Shown here one piece after another: positions 37,147-45,538 of a stretch of 64,000 nt of DNA. The position numbers were made by a program, and so were the translations under genes. The DNA lies in assembly GCF_041080625.1 (NCBI RefSeq), contig NZ_CP163518.1, positions 5,084,001 to 5,148,000 on the forward strand. Direction: 5' to 3'. Under the pieces are notes generated by a model, which made no database searches, had not been told where the DNA came from, and worked only from the letters and a program-made list of their open reading frames with translations. The stretch is from Streptomyces sp. CG1. GTDB taxonomy: Bacteria; Actinomycetota; Actinomycetes; Streptomycetales; Streptomycetaceae. Each line of letters begins with the position of its first letter. The stretch's first letter is position 1.

Positions 37147-38766
37147 TCAGTTGACGCAGGGGATGCCGCCCATCTTCACCGAGTCGCCCGCGAAGGCCGT
37201 CGAGGGGACGGGCGAGGGCTCGCTCGCCGGTGTCGTGGCCTGCGTGGATCCGGAGGGCCCGGCCGAGGTCGTGGCGGGCGGGGTGAAGTCCGTGCCGAGG
37301 GTGATCTGGACTCGGCCGGCCGGGACGGAGGGGGCGGCGACGGGTGCCGCAGCGCCCAGGCGGTCGGCGATCTGCTGGGCCGCCGCCTGCGCGCCGGAGC
37401 CGTAGGCGATCATTGCGCTCGGCTGGGTGGCAGCGTTGGACGTTCGCCCGGCTGTGTAGCCCAGGGCCGCAAGGGCTCTGAGTTCCGCTGCGGCGGCGCC
37501 GGTTCTGCCGGAGCCGTTGAGGACATCCACGGTGGCGGGGGCTGCAGACACGGCCGGGGACGGCTTCCCGGCCTCCGCGCCGGCGCTGGGCGAGGCGGAC
37601 GCATCATGTCCGATCATCGCCTGGACGATCGCCCTTACCCGCTCGGGATCGACGAGGTTGACCTCCTCGTTGTTGCGGTGGCCGAAACCGGCGATCGGCA
37701 GGGTGTGGAACTCCACCTTCCCGCCGGTGAGGTTGGTGGCCTGCTGGGCGAAGTCCAGCACGTTCAGCTTGCTGTCGATGACCAGGTCCTTCTTCACGAC
37801 GCCGAACAGGCCCTGGAGCTTGCCGAGATCGCCGAACACCCCGTCGGTCTTCAGCTTGTGCGTGACGGAGGACAAGAACGCCTGCTGGCGGTGGGTGCGG
37901 TCGAGGTCGCCCATGGGGAGCCCGTGGCGCTGGCGTACGAAGGCCAGGGCCTGTTTGGGGTTCAACTCGTGCAGCCCGGCGGGGAAGTTGGCGCCGGAGT
38001 ACCTGTCGTGCACCGGGTGCTTGAGGCAGACCTGGATCGGCTGGAGGACCTTGGCGATGTCGTAGAAGCCCAGAAGATTGACCTCGGCGAAGTGGTCGAC
38101 GGGCACATCGAGGAACTTCTGCATCGTGACCAGGGTGGCTTCCCGCCCGGCCTCCCTGCTCTGCGCTTCCAGGTCAGAGCCTTTGACACCCTGCGCGCTC
38201 AGCCGGTCGTGCACGCTGGTGTAGGCGTTGGCATAGGCTTCCTTGATCTTGTAGTGGCCCTGGACGGATCCGTCGCCGTTGAACGTCTGGACGTAGTCGT
38301 CACGCGGGACGGAGAACGCCGTGACCTTCCCGCCGTCGGCCGGGATGTGCATCAGGATCAGCGTGTTGGTGTTGTAGTACCCGATGTCGCTCGATCCGGC
38401 GTGCAACTGGTCCTGCACGAACTGCCTCGGCAGATCGTTGCCGTTCATGTCCTTGCGCGAGTCCAGGCCGATCAGCAGCAGATTCACCGAGTTGTCCAGA
38501 TGCCGAGGAGCCCCCTTGTTGGCCGCGTCCAGCGCATCAGAGGTGTTCAGGCCGCCGTTGATCCAGGAGTACGTGGCCCAGGTGACCCCACTGGCCAGCA
38601 GAACTGCCGCCGACGCCACACCGACCACGACCCGCGCCGCGACCACCCACGGCGAACGCCGTGCCGACCTACGACGGCGCGCCGGCCCACCGCCCACCGC
38701 AGCGTTGCTGCGCCGACCCCGCTCCGCCCTGCCCCGGCTCGCTACGCTCCGGTGTACCTCAGGCAC
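37147..38766 (-). CDS. LCP family glycopolymer transferase with LytR_C domain, copy 1
   Basis: LytR-CpsA-Psr protein of 539 residues, which attaches teichoic-acid-like or other polymers to peptidoglycan from lipid carriers. Basic cytoplasmic N-terminus, one transmembrane helix (VVVGVASAAVLLASGVTW), then the LCP domain with NLLLIGLDSRKD, TNTLILMHIPAD, AFSVPRDDYVQ and ALAFVRQRHGLPMGDLDRTHRQ, which hold the conserved Asp and Arg residues of the pyrophosphate pocket. C-terminal LytR_C domain (VDVLNGSGRTGAAAAELRAL) and a Pro/Ser tail. GTG start overlapping the DUF6542 gene end by eight bases. Confidence 0.93.
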   Translation of the reverse strand: MPEVHRSVASRGRAERGRRSNAAVGGGPARRRRSARRSPWVVAARVVVGVASAAVLLASGVTWATYSWINGGLNTSDALDAANKGAPRHLDNSVNLLLIGLDSRKDMNGNDLPRQFVQDQLHAGSSDIGYYNTNTLILMHIPADGGKVTAFSVPRDDYVQTFNGDGSVQGHYKIKEAYANAYTSVHDRLSAQGVKGSDLEAQSREAGREATLVTMQKFLDVPVDHFAEVNLLGFYDIAKVLQPIQVCLKHPVHDRYSGANFPAGLHELNPKQALAFVRQRHGLPMGDLDRTHRQQAFLSSVTHKLKTDGVFGDLGKLQGLFGVVKKDLVIDSKLNVLDFAQQATNLTGGKVEFHTLPIAGFGHRNNEEVNLVDPERVRAIVQAMIGHDASASPSAGAEAGKPSPAVSAAPATVDVLNGSGRTGAAAAELRALAALGYTAGRTSNAATQPSAMIAYGSGAQAAAQQIADRLGAAAPVAAPSVPAGRVQITLGTDFTPPATTSAGPSGSTQATTPASEPSPVPSTAFAGDSVKMGGIPCVN

Positions 38767-39286
38767 CGCTGACCCTCCTGCTCCGCCGGGACCGGATCAT
38801 GCGCACCGCCAGCACAGCGATCACCGCGAGCTCGGCCCCCGCCATCGCCGGGAAGGCGTCGACGGCCCAGTGCACAGCCGACGTGGCCAGCGTCTTGCCG
38901 GATCCTGCACCCGCGACCTGCTCGGTGACGACGGCGACCGCCATCACCACCAGCGGAGGCGCGCACACCACCCACCAGGCACCGGCCCGGGAACACGCCC
39001 GCGCGGCCACGGCCCCCGCGAGCACCGCGGTGATCATGAACGCCCATCCCGGCGTCGATCCGAGCAGCTCATCCACGACGGCGCCGACGACCGGCAGACC
39101 CCAGGCCAGCAGTCCCGGCCGACCAGACCTCGCCGGGCGCCCGCCCGCTCTGTGGCGTGACGACGCTGCCCCACGGGCCCGCGGGCCTGGCACACCGCGT
39201 GCTCCGCGGGATGTCGCAGAAGATCTCACGCCGCTGCGGGAGAGATACGTGTCCACGCCCACAGCGCCGGCGCGCTGACCTGTCAT
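38759..39286 (-). CDS. DUF6542-type membrane protein
   Basis: Protein of 175 residues with four hydrophobic segments (GLLAWGLPVVGAVVDELLG, WAFMITAVLAGAVAARAC, WWVVCAPPLVVMAVAVVTE, AELAVIAVLAVRMI) after a basic N-terminal part. The helix order and the WVVxAPPLVxxAVA pattern fit DUF6542, found beside LCP proteins or alone in actinobacteria. I take the ATG at 39286 because AAGGA lies six bases upstream; ATG 39292 is the alternative. First gene of a two-gene operon with LCP copy 1 and preceded by the strongest TTGCGCAA palindrome. Confidence 0.75.
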   Translation of the reverse strand: MTGQRAGAVGVDTYLSRSGVRSSATSRGARGVPGPRARGAASSRHRAGGRPARSGRPGLLAWGLPVVGAVVDELLGSTPGWAFMITAVLAGAVAARACSRAGAWWVVCAPPLVVMAVAVVTEQVAGAGSGKTLATSAVHWAVDAFPAMAGAELAVIAVLAVRMIRSRRSRRVSGA

Positions 39287-39400
39287 CCGCATTCCTTGTC
39301 CGAATCCGCTGACGCGTCGTGGTGGACCGGGCCCGACTCGCATGCGCGGCGCGCCCCGACTCGCGCCCTCGGGTTCCAAGACGTTCCGCACCCACCCGAA

Positions 39401-39428
39401 GCTTGCACAGTTGCGCAATATTGCAAGC
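39401..39428. promoter_or_regulatory. TTGCGCAA operator, site A (DUF6542-LCP1 operon)
   Basis: 28-base palindrome: GCTTGCA, 3-base spacer, TTGCGCAA, 3-base spacer, TGCAAGC; all 22 non-spacer bases are symmetric. It lies 115 bases before the DUF6542 start codon. The half-site TTGCA..TGCAA is of the kind bound by ArsR/SmtB dimers. Confidence 0.65.
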
Positions 39429-39823
39429 GTGGAGGCTATTTCATGCGAGCGAACAGCGGCAATTCCTGCAGGTCAATGTCGCAGGGTCCCAGTGATGAGA
39501 GTGAATAGTGGGGGTACGCGGCGACCCTCGCAGAGGACAGGGGCGAGGACTGTCCGAGGAGGCGGTCTGCGCTAGCGGCAGTCCTCCTTCAACCTGCCGA
39601 TATCGCCCATCCGCCTGCACAGCACGTAACTTTTGACGCTACACCAAGGGCAGTCAGCCAGCATCTGGCCAGGCTCAGCAGCCCTACGCCGGCTACTCGA
39701 CAGGGTTGGCCAAGCGGCTTCGAGTTGACAGTCCAACGGCAGGCCAGGTGCCGACACGGCGGGCATCCCGGGCGGGCCATCCGCCATGTCTGAAGACGGC
39801 AGGCGCGCTTGTGTGGTCGGCCA
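39429..39823. other. intergenic, no supported gene
   Basis: 395 bases between site A and a small membrane protein gene. A 71-codon minus-strand frame (39572 to 39787) ends with a Cys-rich stretch (LADCPWCSVKSYVLCRRMGD) but has weak codon bias and no ribosome binding site, so I do not call it. Confidence 0.4.
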
Positions 39824-39997
39824 TCACTTCGGGCCGCGGTAGCCGCGCAACAGGAGCCAGCCGACCAGCGGGAGGCCAATGAGCAGCGCGCCGAGGGTGA
39901 TCGACAGGAAGTGCGAGCCGAACGGCGCAGGGTCATGGCCGCCCGCAGCAACAGCGGAGAGGTGGTTCACGGCGGTGGGCAGCGCGGCAGAGTGCAT
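39824..39997 (-). CDS. small single-span membrane protein
   Basis: Frame of 57 codons with good third-position GC: short N-terminal part rich in His/Ala, a hydrophobic segment (FLSITLGALLIGLPLVGWLL) and a short basic tail (LRGYRGPK). This is the layout of a small C-in or N-out membrane peptide. No family recognised. RBS weak (GGTAGG). It lies alone between DUF6542-LCP1 and LCP copy 2, on the same strand. Confidence 0.5.
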   Translation of the reverse strand: MHSAALPTAVNHLSAVAAGGHDPAPFGSHFLSITLGALLIGLPLVGWLLLRGYRGPK

Positions 39998-40229
39998 GCC
40001 GTCAACCTACCCGGCTTGCTGCAGCACCCCCGGGGGGATCGTGCCCAGCAGAATGAGGAAAACATCAGCGTCCACTCAGCCATGGTCGCCGTCCAAGTGC
40101 GGCGGCTCCCACGAGGCGTGGGGCTGCCGATATCCGCACTTGCAGTGCAGTCGCGAGGTGTCCTTCTCGGTCGTCGCGCACTGAGAGTGGCCACCCTTGC
40201 TCCTTGTGCGCAGCGATCCCTTGGAATCA

Positions 40230-41477
40230 CTAGCCGGCCACGGGTTCGTCGTTTTGGAGCTTGTTGAAGAGGACCTTGGCTTCGGTCTGGTTCCACAGGA
40301 GGGAATCGCCGTCTGCCGTTGGGTAGTTGGGGTTGGCGACCGGGACGACTGTCGAAGTGCCCTGGCCGCCGGAGACGTCCTTCATGGCGAGCGCCAGCTT
40401 CGCCAGGTCGTACAGGCTCATGCCCTTGTCGACGCTCAACGTCTCCAACCCCGCACCCAGGACGGGGTACAGCTTGAACGGGTTCAGCAACGTCCCCGGA
40501 GTCGCCGTCTGCTGGGCGACCGCGTGCAGGAACTGCTGCTGGTGCTTCTCCCGGCCCAGGTCCTGGTTCGCCTCCTGGTGCCGCTCCCTGACGAACGCCA
40601 GCGACTGCGCCCCGTTGAACTCCTGGCAGCCCGCCTTGAAGTCCGAGCCCGAGTCCTTGTCCTTGATCGGCTTGTCCAGGCACAGGTTCACCCCGCCCAG
40701 CGTGTTCACCAGGTTCACGAACCCGCCGAAGCCGATCTCCGCGTAGTGATCGATGTGCAGGCCCGTGTTGTACTCCACCGTCTGCGCGAGCAACTGCCCG
40801 CCGCCCCACGAGAACGCCACGTTCAGCTTGTGCTTCGACGCCGGATAGTGCTTGCCCGTCTGCCCGGTGAACGCCGGGATCGTCACATAGCTGTCCCGCG
40901 GCAGGCTCAGCAGCGTGTCCCCGTTCGACCCCACGTGCAGGACCATCATCGTGTCGCTGTTGCCGAACTGCCCCTCGTCGTCGCTGCCGACATGCAGCGC
41001 CTGCTGCTGCGCGTGCGTGAGGTTGCCGCGATTGTCGGAACCCGCGATCAGATAGTTCGTACCCTGGTCCTGCGGCGGACGGTTCGCCAGCGCGCCAAGA
41101 TCGATCGTCCGGGCCAGCTTGCTGTCCGCCCAGAAATACGTCCCCACCGACGTGACCAGCAGCACAACCACCAGCGCCAGCACGCCGTACCCGATCCGCC
41201 TGCGCCAGCTCTTCCGGCGGCCCGAACCCACCCGGCGGCCCGCCCGGTACGTACCGTCGCCGTCGCCTCGCACCTGCTGCGGTACGCCACCGCGCGCCGC
41301 CGCCCCGCGCGGCGACAGCTCAGGCGGCAGGAGCGGCTCGGCGGGGGAGCCCTGCGGCGCACCGGAGTACCGCCGCGCCTGCGGTGCGTATCCGTCCCGC
41401 GGCCTCCCCACCTGCGGCATCACACGAGAGCCTTCCGGCTCGCCATCCTCGGTCCAGCCTCCTGGCCATCCGTTCAT
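40230..41477 (-). CDS. LCP family glycopolymer transferase, copy 2
   Basis: LCP protein of 415 residues without the LytR_C domain. Disordered N-terminus of about 95 residues, a transmembrane helix (IGYGVLALVVVLLVTSVGTY), and the LCP domain with NYLIAGSDNRGN, SDTMMVLHVGSNGD, LLSLPRDSYVTIP and SLAFVRERHQEANQDLGREK. It ends soon after the LCP domain. There is no TTGCGCAA site upstream, unlike copies 1, 3 and 4; an AT-rich promoter-like stretch lies at about 41530 to 41590 instead. Confidence 0.93.
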   Translation of the reverse strand: MNGWPGGWTEDGEPEGSRVMPQVGRPRDGYAPQARRYSGAPQGSPAEPLLPPELSPRGAAARGGVPQQVRGDGDGTYRAGRRVGSGRRKSWRRRIGYGVLALVVVLLVTSVGTYFWADSKLARTIDLGALANRPPQDQGTNYLIAGSDNRGNLTHAQQQALHVGSDDEGQFGNSDTMMVLHVGSNGDTLLSLPRDSYVTIPAFTGQTGKHYPASKHKLNVAFSWGGGQLLAQTVEYNTGLHIDHYAEIGFGGFVNLVNTLGGVNLCLDKPIKDKDSGSDFKAGCQEFNGAQSLAFVRERHQEANQDLGREKHQQQFLHAVAQQTATPGTLLNPFKLYPVLGAGLETLSVDKGMSLYDLAKLALAMKDVSGGQGTSTVVPVANPNYPTADGDSLLWNQTEAKVLFNKLQNDEPVAG

Positions 41478-41823
41478 GACCGGCAGTGTGCCCGTCGAAC
41501 CCGACCGAGACTGTGGCCGACGTCATTTTGTAGCAGTACTGATGGATTGGTCATAGCACTGCCATTTATCTATACGAGTAATTTTGATCTACGCCTTGGC
41601 ACGAATCGATGTCAAGCGCCGACGGTGGCCGCAGGCAGTGTGGCGGGGGTCGAGGAGGCGGCGCCGTTACTGACCTTGTTAGCGTGAGGCGCTCGGAGGT
41701 CTGGCCCTGCTGGCAAAAACGAAGCCGGCTCCTCGATGACACTGCCCACCGGCTGCCGCGTCTCGCAGCGGCAGGAGTTGATCCGCATGACTTCCTGTTT
41801 TCATCCTGAGGAAGGCCGCGCCG
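41478..41823. other. intergenic between LCP copy 2 and STAS gene
   Basis: 346 bases, no supported gene. The half near LCP copy 2 is AT-rich for this genome (CATTTATCTATACGAGTAAT) and is its likely promoter region. Confidence 0.45.
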
Positions 41824-42255
41824 TCACGGAGACTGGCTGTCTGGTGTGCCGTTTTCGGGTGCGCCCTCTTCGTGAATGTCGAGCAGGTGGGTCAGGCCGA
41901 GCCGTTGGAACGTGGTACGGGCCTGGGCGCTGGCGTGGGTGACGATGACCCTTGTGCCGTACCGCTGCGCCCTGAGCAACGCGGGGAGGAAGGCACGGCC
42001 GCCGTCACTGGCCATGAAGGTGACACGTTGGAGATCCACTTCCACGATGCGGGGATGCGTCCGGAGAGCGTTGCGCAGGCCCTTGCCCACCCGCTCGGCG
42101 TTTGTCGCGGTGATCTCCCCCGACAGCCGGACCACGACGTGATCCTCTGCCTGCCTCGTGCGGACCGTGCGCCGCCGGAACCGCTGCAGCGCGCCGCGTG
42201 CGGTTCCCCAGAGACTGCGGTGTCCGCGTGGTGGGGCGGGTGTGGGATCCGGCAT
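41824..42255 (-). CDS. STAS domain protein (anti-sigma antagonist-like)
   Basis: Protein of 143 residues with a C-terminal STAS domain (HVVVRLSGEITATNAERVGK, IVEVDLQRVTFMASDGGRAF). The Ser in FMASDGG lies where anti-anti-sigma factors are phosphorylated, though the usual DSSG is changed to ASDG. A basic N-terminal segment (RFRRRTVRTRQ) is extra. It may take part in partner switching with an anti-sigma kinase not present in this window. Same strand as, and 18 bases after, the next unknown gene, so probably co-transcribed with it. Confidence 0.8.
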   Translation of the reverse strand: MPDPTPAPPRGHRSLWGTARGALQRFRRRTVRTRQAEDHVVVRLSGEITATNAERVGKGLRNALRTHPRIVEVDLQRVTFMASDGGRAFLPALLRAQRYGTRVIVTHASAQARTTFQRLGLTHLLDIHEEGAPENGTPDSQSP

Positions 42256-42273
42256 TGAGTGTCCCCAATCGCA

Positions 42274-42570
42274 TCAGGGTGTGTTCCGTCCGTGGCGCTG
42301 GATGATCCAGGCTGCGCCCTGTTCGGCCAGTGCTCTCCGCCGTTCCCGACGCGTGCGTCTCCGGGGCGCGGGCGAAATGCCGCGTCTCTGGCCCGGAATT
42401 ACCACGAGCGTTGCAAGTCGTTCCGCGGCGCGCGCCAGTTCGGCCTGCAGTCGCTGATGCCGTCCAGGGGATGTGGTCCTCAGCAGGGCCGTGTAGAGCC
42501 CTTCGACCTCGGCCACGGCGGCTCCCAGCCGGAGATTCGCGTCGCGTCGTTGAGCGTCGCCGTGCGGCAT
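42274..42570 (-). CDS. hypothetical protein, helical and basic
   Basis: Protein of 98 residues from the ATG 42570, with GGAGAGGG about nine bases upstream. Mostly helical and charged (LGAAVAEVEGLYTALLRTTS, then ELARAAERLATLVVIPGQ), with a very basic C-terminal half (RRRTRRERRRALAEQ). No domain recognised. It lies between a STAS gene and another unknown gene on the same strand. Confidence 0.6.
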   Translation of the reverse strand: MPHGDAQRRDANLRLGAAVAEVEGLYTALLRTTSPGRHQRLQAELARAAERLATLVVIPGQRRGISPAPRRRTRRERRRALAEQGAAWIIQRHGRNTP

Positions 42571-42665
42571 GGATGTTTTCCCTCTCCGGGCATTTCCAGG
42601 ACATTGCGACCCCAGGCCGATATCGATTGATGTGCTACGGCTGGCCTTCTCGACGGCCGGGACCA

Positions 42666-42935
42666 CTAGATGCCGTCCTGGACCAGCAAGGCGATCCGGT
42701 CGGGGTCGTAGACCGCCCAGCGCGGCGCTGGGACGCCGGACAGGCGCAGGCGGCACAGGGTGGTGCCACGGGGGTCGGTCCACCAGGCGGTGATGGTGCC
42801 CGGCCACGGCCATCCGGCGGGGTCGGACACAGTCACGGGCCGGTAGGTGTGCCGGATCAGGTCGTCCGGGCCTGGTAAGGGGCATCCTGTCGCCAGTTCT
42901 TCCAGCAGATGCTTCGCCGCGGACTCGCCTCGCAT
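42666..42935 (-). CDS. hypothetical protein with TTGCGCAA site upstream
   Basis: Protein of 89 residues from the ATG 42935, preceded by GAGGGGGAGGG. It is Trp- and Pro-rich (PAGWPWPGTITAWWTDPRGT, then APRWAVYDPDRIALLVQDG) and looks like a small beta-strand protein. The family is unknown to me, though similar short proteins occur in other Streptomyces accessory regions. The frame runs further up through the operator, but that start lacks an RBS. Confidence 0.65.
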   Translation of the reverse strand: MRGESAAKHLLEELATGCPLPGPDDLIRHTYRPVTVSDPAGWPWPGTITAWWTDPRGTTLCRLRLSGVPAPRWAVYDPDRIALLVQDGI

Positions 42936-42968
42936 GGTCCGGCCCTCCCCCTCGGCTCGGTCTACAAC

Positions 42969-42996
42969 AGTTTCATTATTGCGCAAGTGACGCACT
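42969..42996. promoter_or_regulatory. TTGCGCAA operator, site D
   Basis: TTGCGCAA at 42979 to 42986, in the opposite orientation to the other three (CACTTGCGCAATAA on the minus strand). Outer half-sites are poorly conserved. It lies 44 bases before the start of the 89-residue protein. Confidence 0.4.
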
Positions 42997-43016
42997 TTTC
43001 TGGGGTTTCATCTGTG

Positions 43017-44597
43017 TCAGCGGACGCTGCCTGCCCGGGGTTGGCCGTAGGAGAGGTCGGAGCACGGGTCGTCGTCGGAGCGGGTGCTGTCTGCACTGGG
43101 AGCGGGACCGGATGTGGGTGGCTGCGTGACCGGTGTGGTGTTCGTCCGGCCGAGGATCACGGTGATGCCCGGGTCGGCGGTCGGTTGGAGCTGTGCGCCA
43201 GGGAAAAGCGGGGCGACCGTCTCGGCCTCGGTCCTGTGGCCTGGGCCGTACCGGACGAGTGTGACGGGGTAGTCCTCGCCCTCGTTGCCAATCCCGGTGA
43301 CCGTGAAGCCGTGTCCGCTCAGGGTCCTGGCCGCCTGGGAAGCGAGGCCGGCGACCGGCGTGCCGTTGTGGACCCGTACGGCGATCCCGTGTCCGAAGAC
43401 GGACGGGCCGCCGGCGCTCGATGCCGGGGTGGTCGTGGTCGCCGCGGGTGGCGTCCGCGTCGCAGGGCCGGTTTTCCGGCCGTCGACCGGGCGGTCCGCC
43501 CGCAGTGCCGCCCACAGCCGGTCGGCGTCGGGGCGGACGACGGCAACGCGTGAACCCTGGTAGCGCCAGGGCAAGGTGACGAACTTGGTGTTGTGCAGGT
43601 CGATGTCCTTCAGGGTCATGGCGAAGGAGACGAGCTTGTCCGCCGTGCCCAGTCCCGGGTCGACGGTGAGCGACTGGACGGCTGCCTCGGCGAGGGGCAG
43701 GAGGTTCGCCGGGGTGATGCCATCGCTCCTGACTTTCTTGATGAGGCTCGCGACAAAAGCCTGCTGCCGTTTGATGCGCCCGATGTCGGAGCCGTCGCCG
43801 ATACCGTGCCGGATGCGGACGTAGTCGAGGGCTGGCCCTCCGGCCAGAGTCTGGACGCCTTTGTGGAAGAGGAGAGCGCCGCGGGTGGCGCGGTTCGGGT
43901 TGAGGTCTTTCTGGTAGACGTCCTGCGGGACGCACACGCTCACGCCGCCGACCGCCTCGGTCAGCTTCGCGAACGCCTTGAAGTCGACGACGACTGTGTG
44001 GTCCACCCGCAGCCCGGTCAGCTTCTCTACGGTGTTCTGGGTGCAGACGGGGTCCCCTTTGGGGGTCTGGCCGACCGAGTAGGCCGCGTTGAACACGGTG
44101 TCGGGCCGCGGTGCGCTCCAGGATCCGTCGGGCAGGCGGCATGGCGGGATGGTGACCAGTGTGTCCCGGGGGATCGACACGACGACGGCGTGCCGGTGGT
44201 CGCCGTAGAGGTGCAGCAGGAACGCGGTGTCGGAGCGGCCCACGTCGTCCTTGTTCCCCCCACCCAGCGCGTTGTTGCCGCCCACGCGTGCGTCGGACCC
44301 GATGACCAGGACGTTCTCCCCGTTCCCCGCTCCGCCCGGCCGATTACTGGAGACGCCTCCCGCATCGAACGTGCCGATGCCCCCGGCCAGCGCCAGACAG
44401 ATCCGGCCCACCCCGGCCGTGGCCAGCACCAGCAGCGACAAGCCCATGGCCAGGGCCCGGAACCGGCCGCGGCACCCGGGCCGAGGCCCGCGTGCGACAT
44501 CGCGCGCCGGGCGTCTGGACGGCGTGCGCCGGGGGGAGCCGGGAGCCGTGAGGCGGCGGCTTCCCGGAGCCGTCGGCACCCGATGACTGGTCGGCAT
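43017..44597 (-). CDS. LCP family glycopolymer transferase with LytR_C domain, copy 3
   Basis: LCP protein of 526 residues. Arg/Pro-rich cytoplasmic tail, transmembrane helix (MGLSLLVLATAGVGRICLAL), LCP domain with NVLVIGSDARVGG, DTAFLLHLYGDHR, VVSIPRDTLVTIPPC, VCVPQDVYQKD and YVRIRHGIGDGSDIGRIKRQ, then a LytR_C domain (AVRVHNGTPVAGLASQAART). Extra Cys pairs in the LCP domain (PPCRLPDG, DPVCTQN) fit a disulfide outside the cell. Start ATG 44597, with TTGCGCAA site B 36 bases upstream. Confidence 0.93.
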   Translation of the reverse strand: MPTSHRVPTAPGSRRLTAPGSPRRTPSRRPARDVARGPRPGCRGRFRALAMGLSLLVLATAGVGRICLALAGGIGTFDAGGVSSNRPGGAGNGENVLVIGSDARVGGNNALGGGNKDDVGRSDTAFLLHLYGDHRHAVVVSIPRDTLVTIPPCRLPDGSWSAPRPDTVFNAAYSVGQTPKGDPVCTQNTVEKLTGLRVDHTVVVDFKAFAKLTEAVGGVSVCVPQDVYQKDLNPNRATRGALLFHKGVQTLAGGPALDYVRIRHGIGDGSDIGRIKRQQAFVASLIKKVRSDGITPANLLPLAEAAVQSLTVDPGLGTADKLVSFAMTLKDIDLHNTKFVTLPWRYQGSRVAVVRPDADRLWAALRADRPVDGRKTGPATRTPPAATTTTPASSAGGPSVFGHGIAVRVHNGTPVAGLASQAARTLSGHGFTVTGIGNEGEDYPVTLVRYGPGHRTEAETVAPLFPGAQLQPTADPGITVILGRTNTTPVTQPPTSGPAPSADSTRSDDDPCSDLSYGQPRAGSVR

Positions 44598-44622
44598 GGA
44601 TGACGCCCCTCATCCGCCCTGT

Positions 44623-44650
44623 GATCGCACAGTTGCGCAATGTAGCAAGC
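44623..44650. promoter_or_regulatory. TTGCGCAA operator, site B (LCP copy 3)
   Basis: TTGCGCAA at 44633 to 44640 with flanks ATCGCACAG and TGTAGCAAGC: each outer half-site differs from the perfect palindrome of site A by one or two bases. CAGTTGCGCAAT is identical to site A. Confidence 0.6.
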
Positions 44651-44793
44651 GTTGCTCGCGGGGCCGCGCTGAACACTCCGGCGGTGTACCCGACGCTTCG
44701 GCCGGCCGCCTGGCGTCAGGTCACCAGTCGCCGCCGAAGTCGCCACCGCCGTCGGAGCCCGGGACACCCACGGTGCCGACCGAGGGGGCCTGG

Positions 44794-45327
44794 TCAGGGT
44801 TGCGGCACGCTGCCCATCTCGGCGGTGAAGGTCACGGGGTCACTGTCGTAGCCGCGGATCATTTCGTGCATGCGCCACTGCCCGGAGTCGTCACGGACGA
44901 ACTCCGCGACCGTCGTGGCCGTGGATTCCGCCACCTGCGCAAAGTCGTCCTTCAGTAGTTCGGTGTACTTCTCGGCGACCAGCACACCGGCGTTGCGGAT
45001 GTCGCCGAAGGTGCGCGGGCCCCCGTCCTGGTGGATGGCAACCCCGACCACGACCCTGCCGTAGACAGGTGCCAGCCGGTCGAACTCCAGGACCATCACC
45101 TCGACGAAGCCGAATCCCATACCGGTCTCGCTGTGCCGGGGCATGGTGATGGTGCCGTCCGGTGACCGGCGCTCGTAGTCGACCACATACACGGGACGCC
45201 CGTACAGATCGTCCACGGAGTAGGTCGCAGCGATGATGTCCAAGTGCCGGGGCGGCTCCCCCAACGGGCTGGGATCCCACTTGAGCTTGACCTCGACCTT
45301 GCCCAGCCCCGCGCTGGTAGTGCTCAC
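44794..45327 (-). CDS. TerD family stress protein
   Basis: TerD-like protein of 177 residues from the GTG at 45327 (VSTTSAGLGKVEVKLKWDPS), which has GGGGAAGG upstream. Conserved parts: HLDIIAATYSVDDLYG, GFGFVEVMVLEFDRLAPVYG, TFGDIRNAGVLV, and DDFAQVAESTATTVAEFVRD. TerD proteins bind calcium and act in tellurite, phage and envelope-stress responses, probably as membrane-linked scaffolds. This is the shorter, divergent actinobacterial type. It lies between LCP copies 3 and 4 on the same strand. Confidence 0.88.
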   Translation of the reverse strand: MSTTSAGLGKVEVKLKWDPSPLGEPPRHLDIIAATYSVDDLYGRPVYVVDYERRSPDGTITMPRHSETGMGFGFVEVMVLEFDRLAPVYGRVVVGVAIHQDGGPRTFGDIRNAGVLVAEKYTELLKDDFAQVAESTATTVAEFVRDDSGQWRMHEMIRGYDSDPVTFTAEMGSVPQP

Positions 45328-45538
45328 CGTCGGTGCCTTCCCCGCGTCTCTTGGCCGCGCCGACACTCGTACGCGGCCCACATACGGCATGTGACCGTCA
45401 ATTTGATGCTTCCTTAGCAGGCTACGTGGCGCAGGTGCAGGTGGAGTTGCGGATCACACCGGCCTGCGCAATCCCACCGTGAGGGCCGGTCAGTCACAGA
45501 GCGATCGCCGCTGCTGCCCGCCAAGGCTCGTCCCGGCG

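Noticed and set aside
39572..39787. 71-codon Cys-containing minus-strand frame
   Set aside because: CxxC-type residues looked like a zinc ribbon, but codon bias is weak and no ribosome binding site is present.
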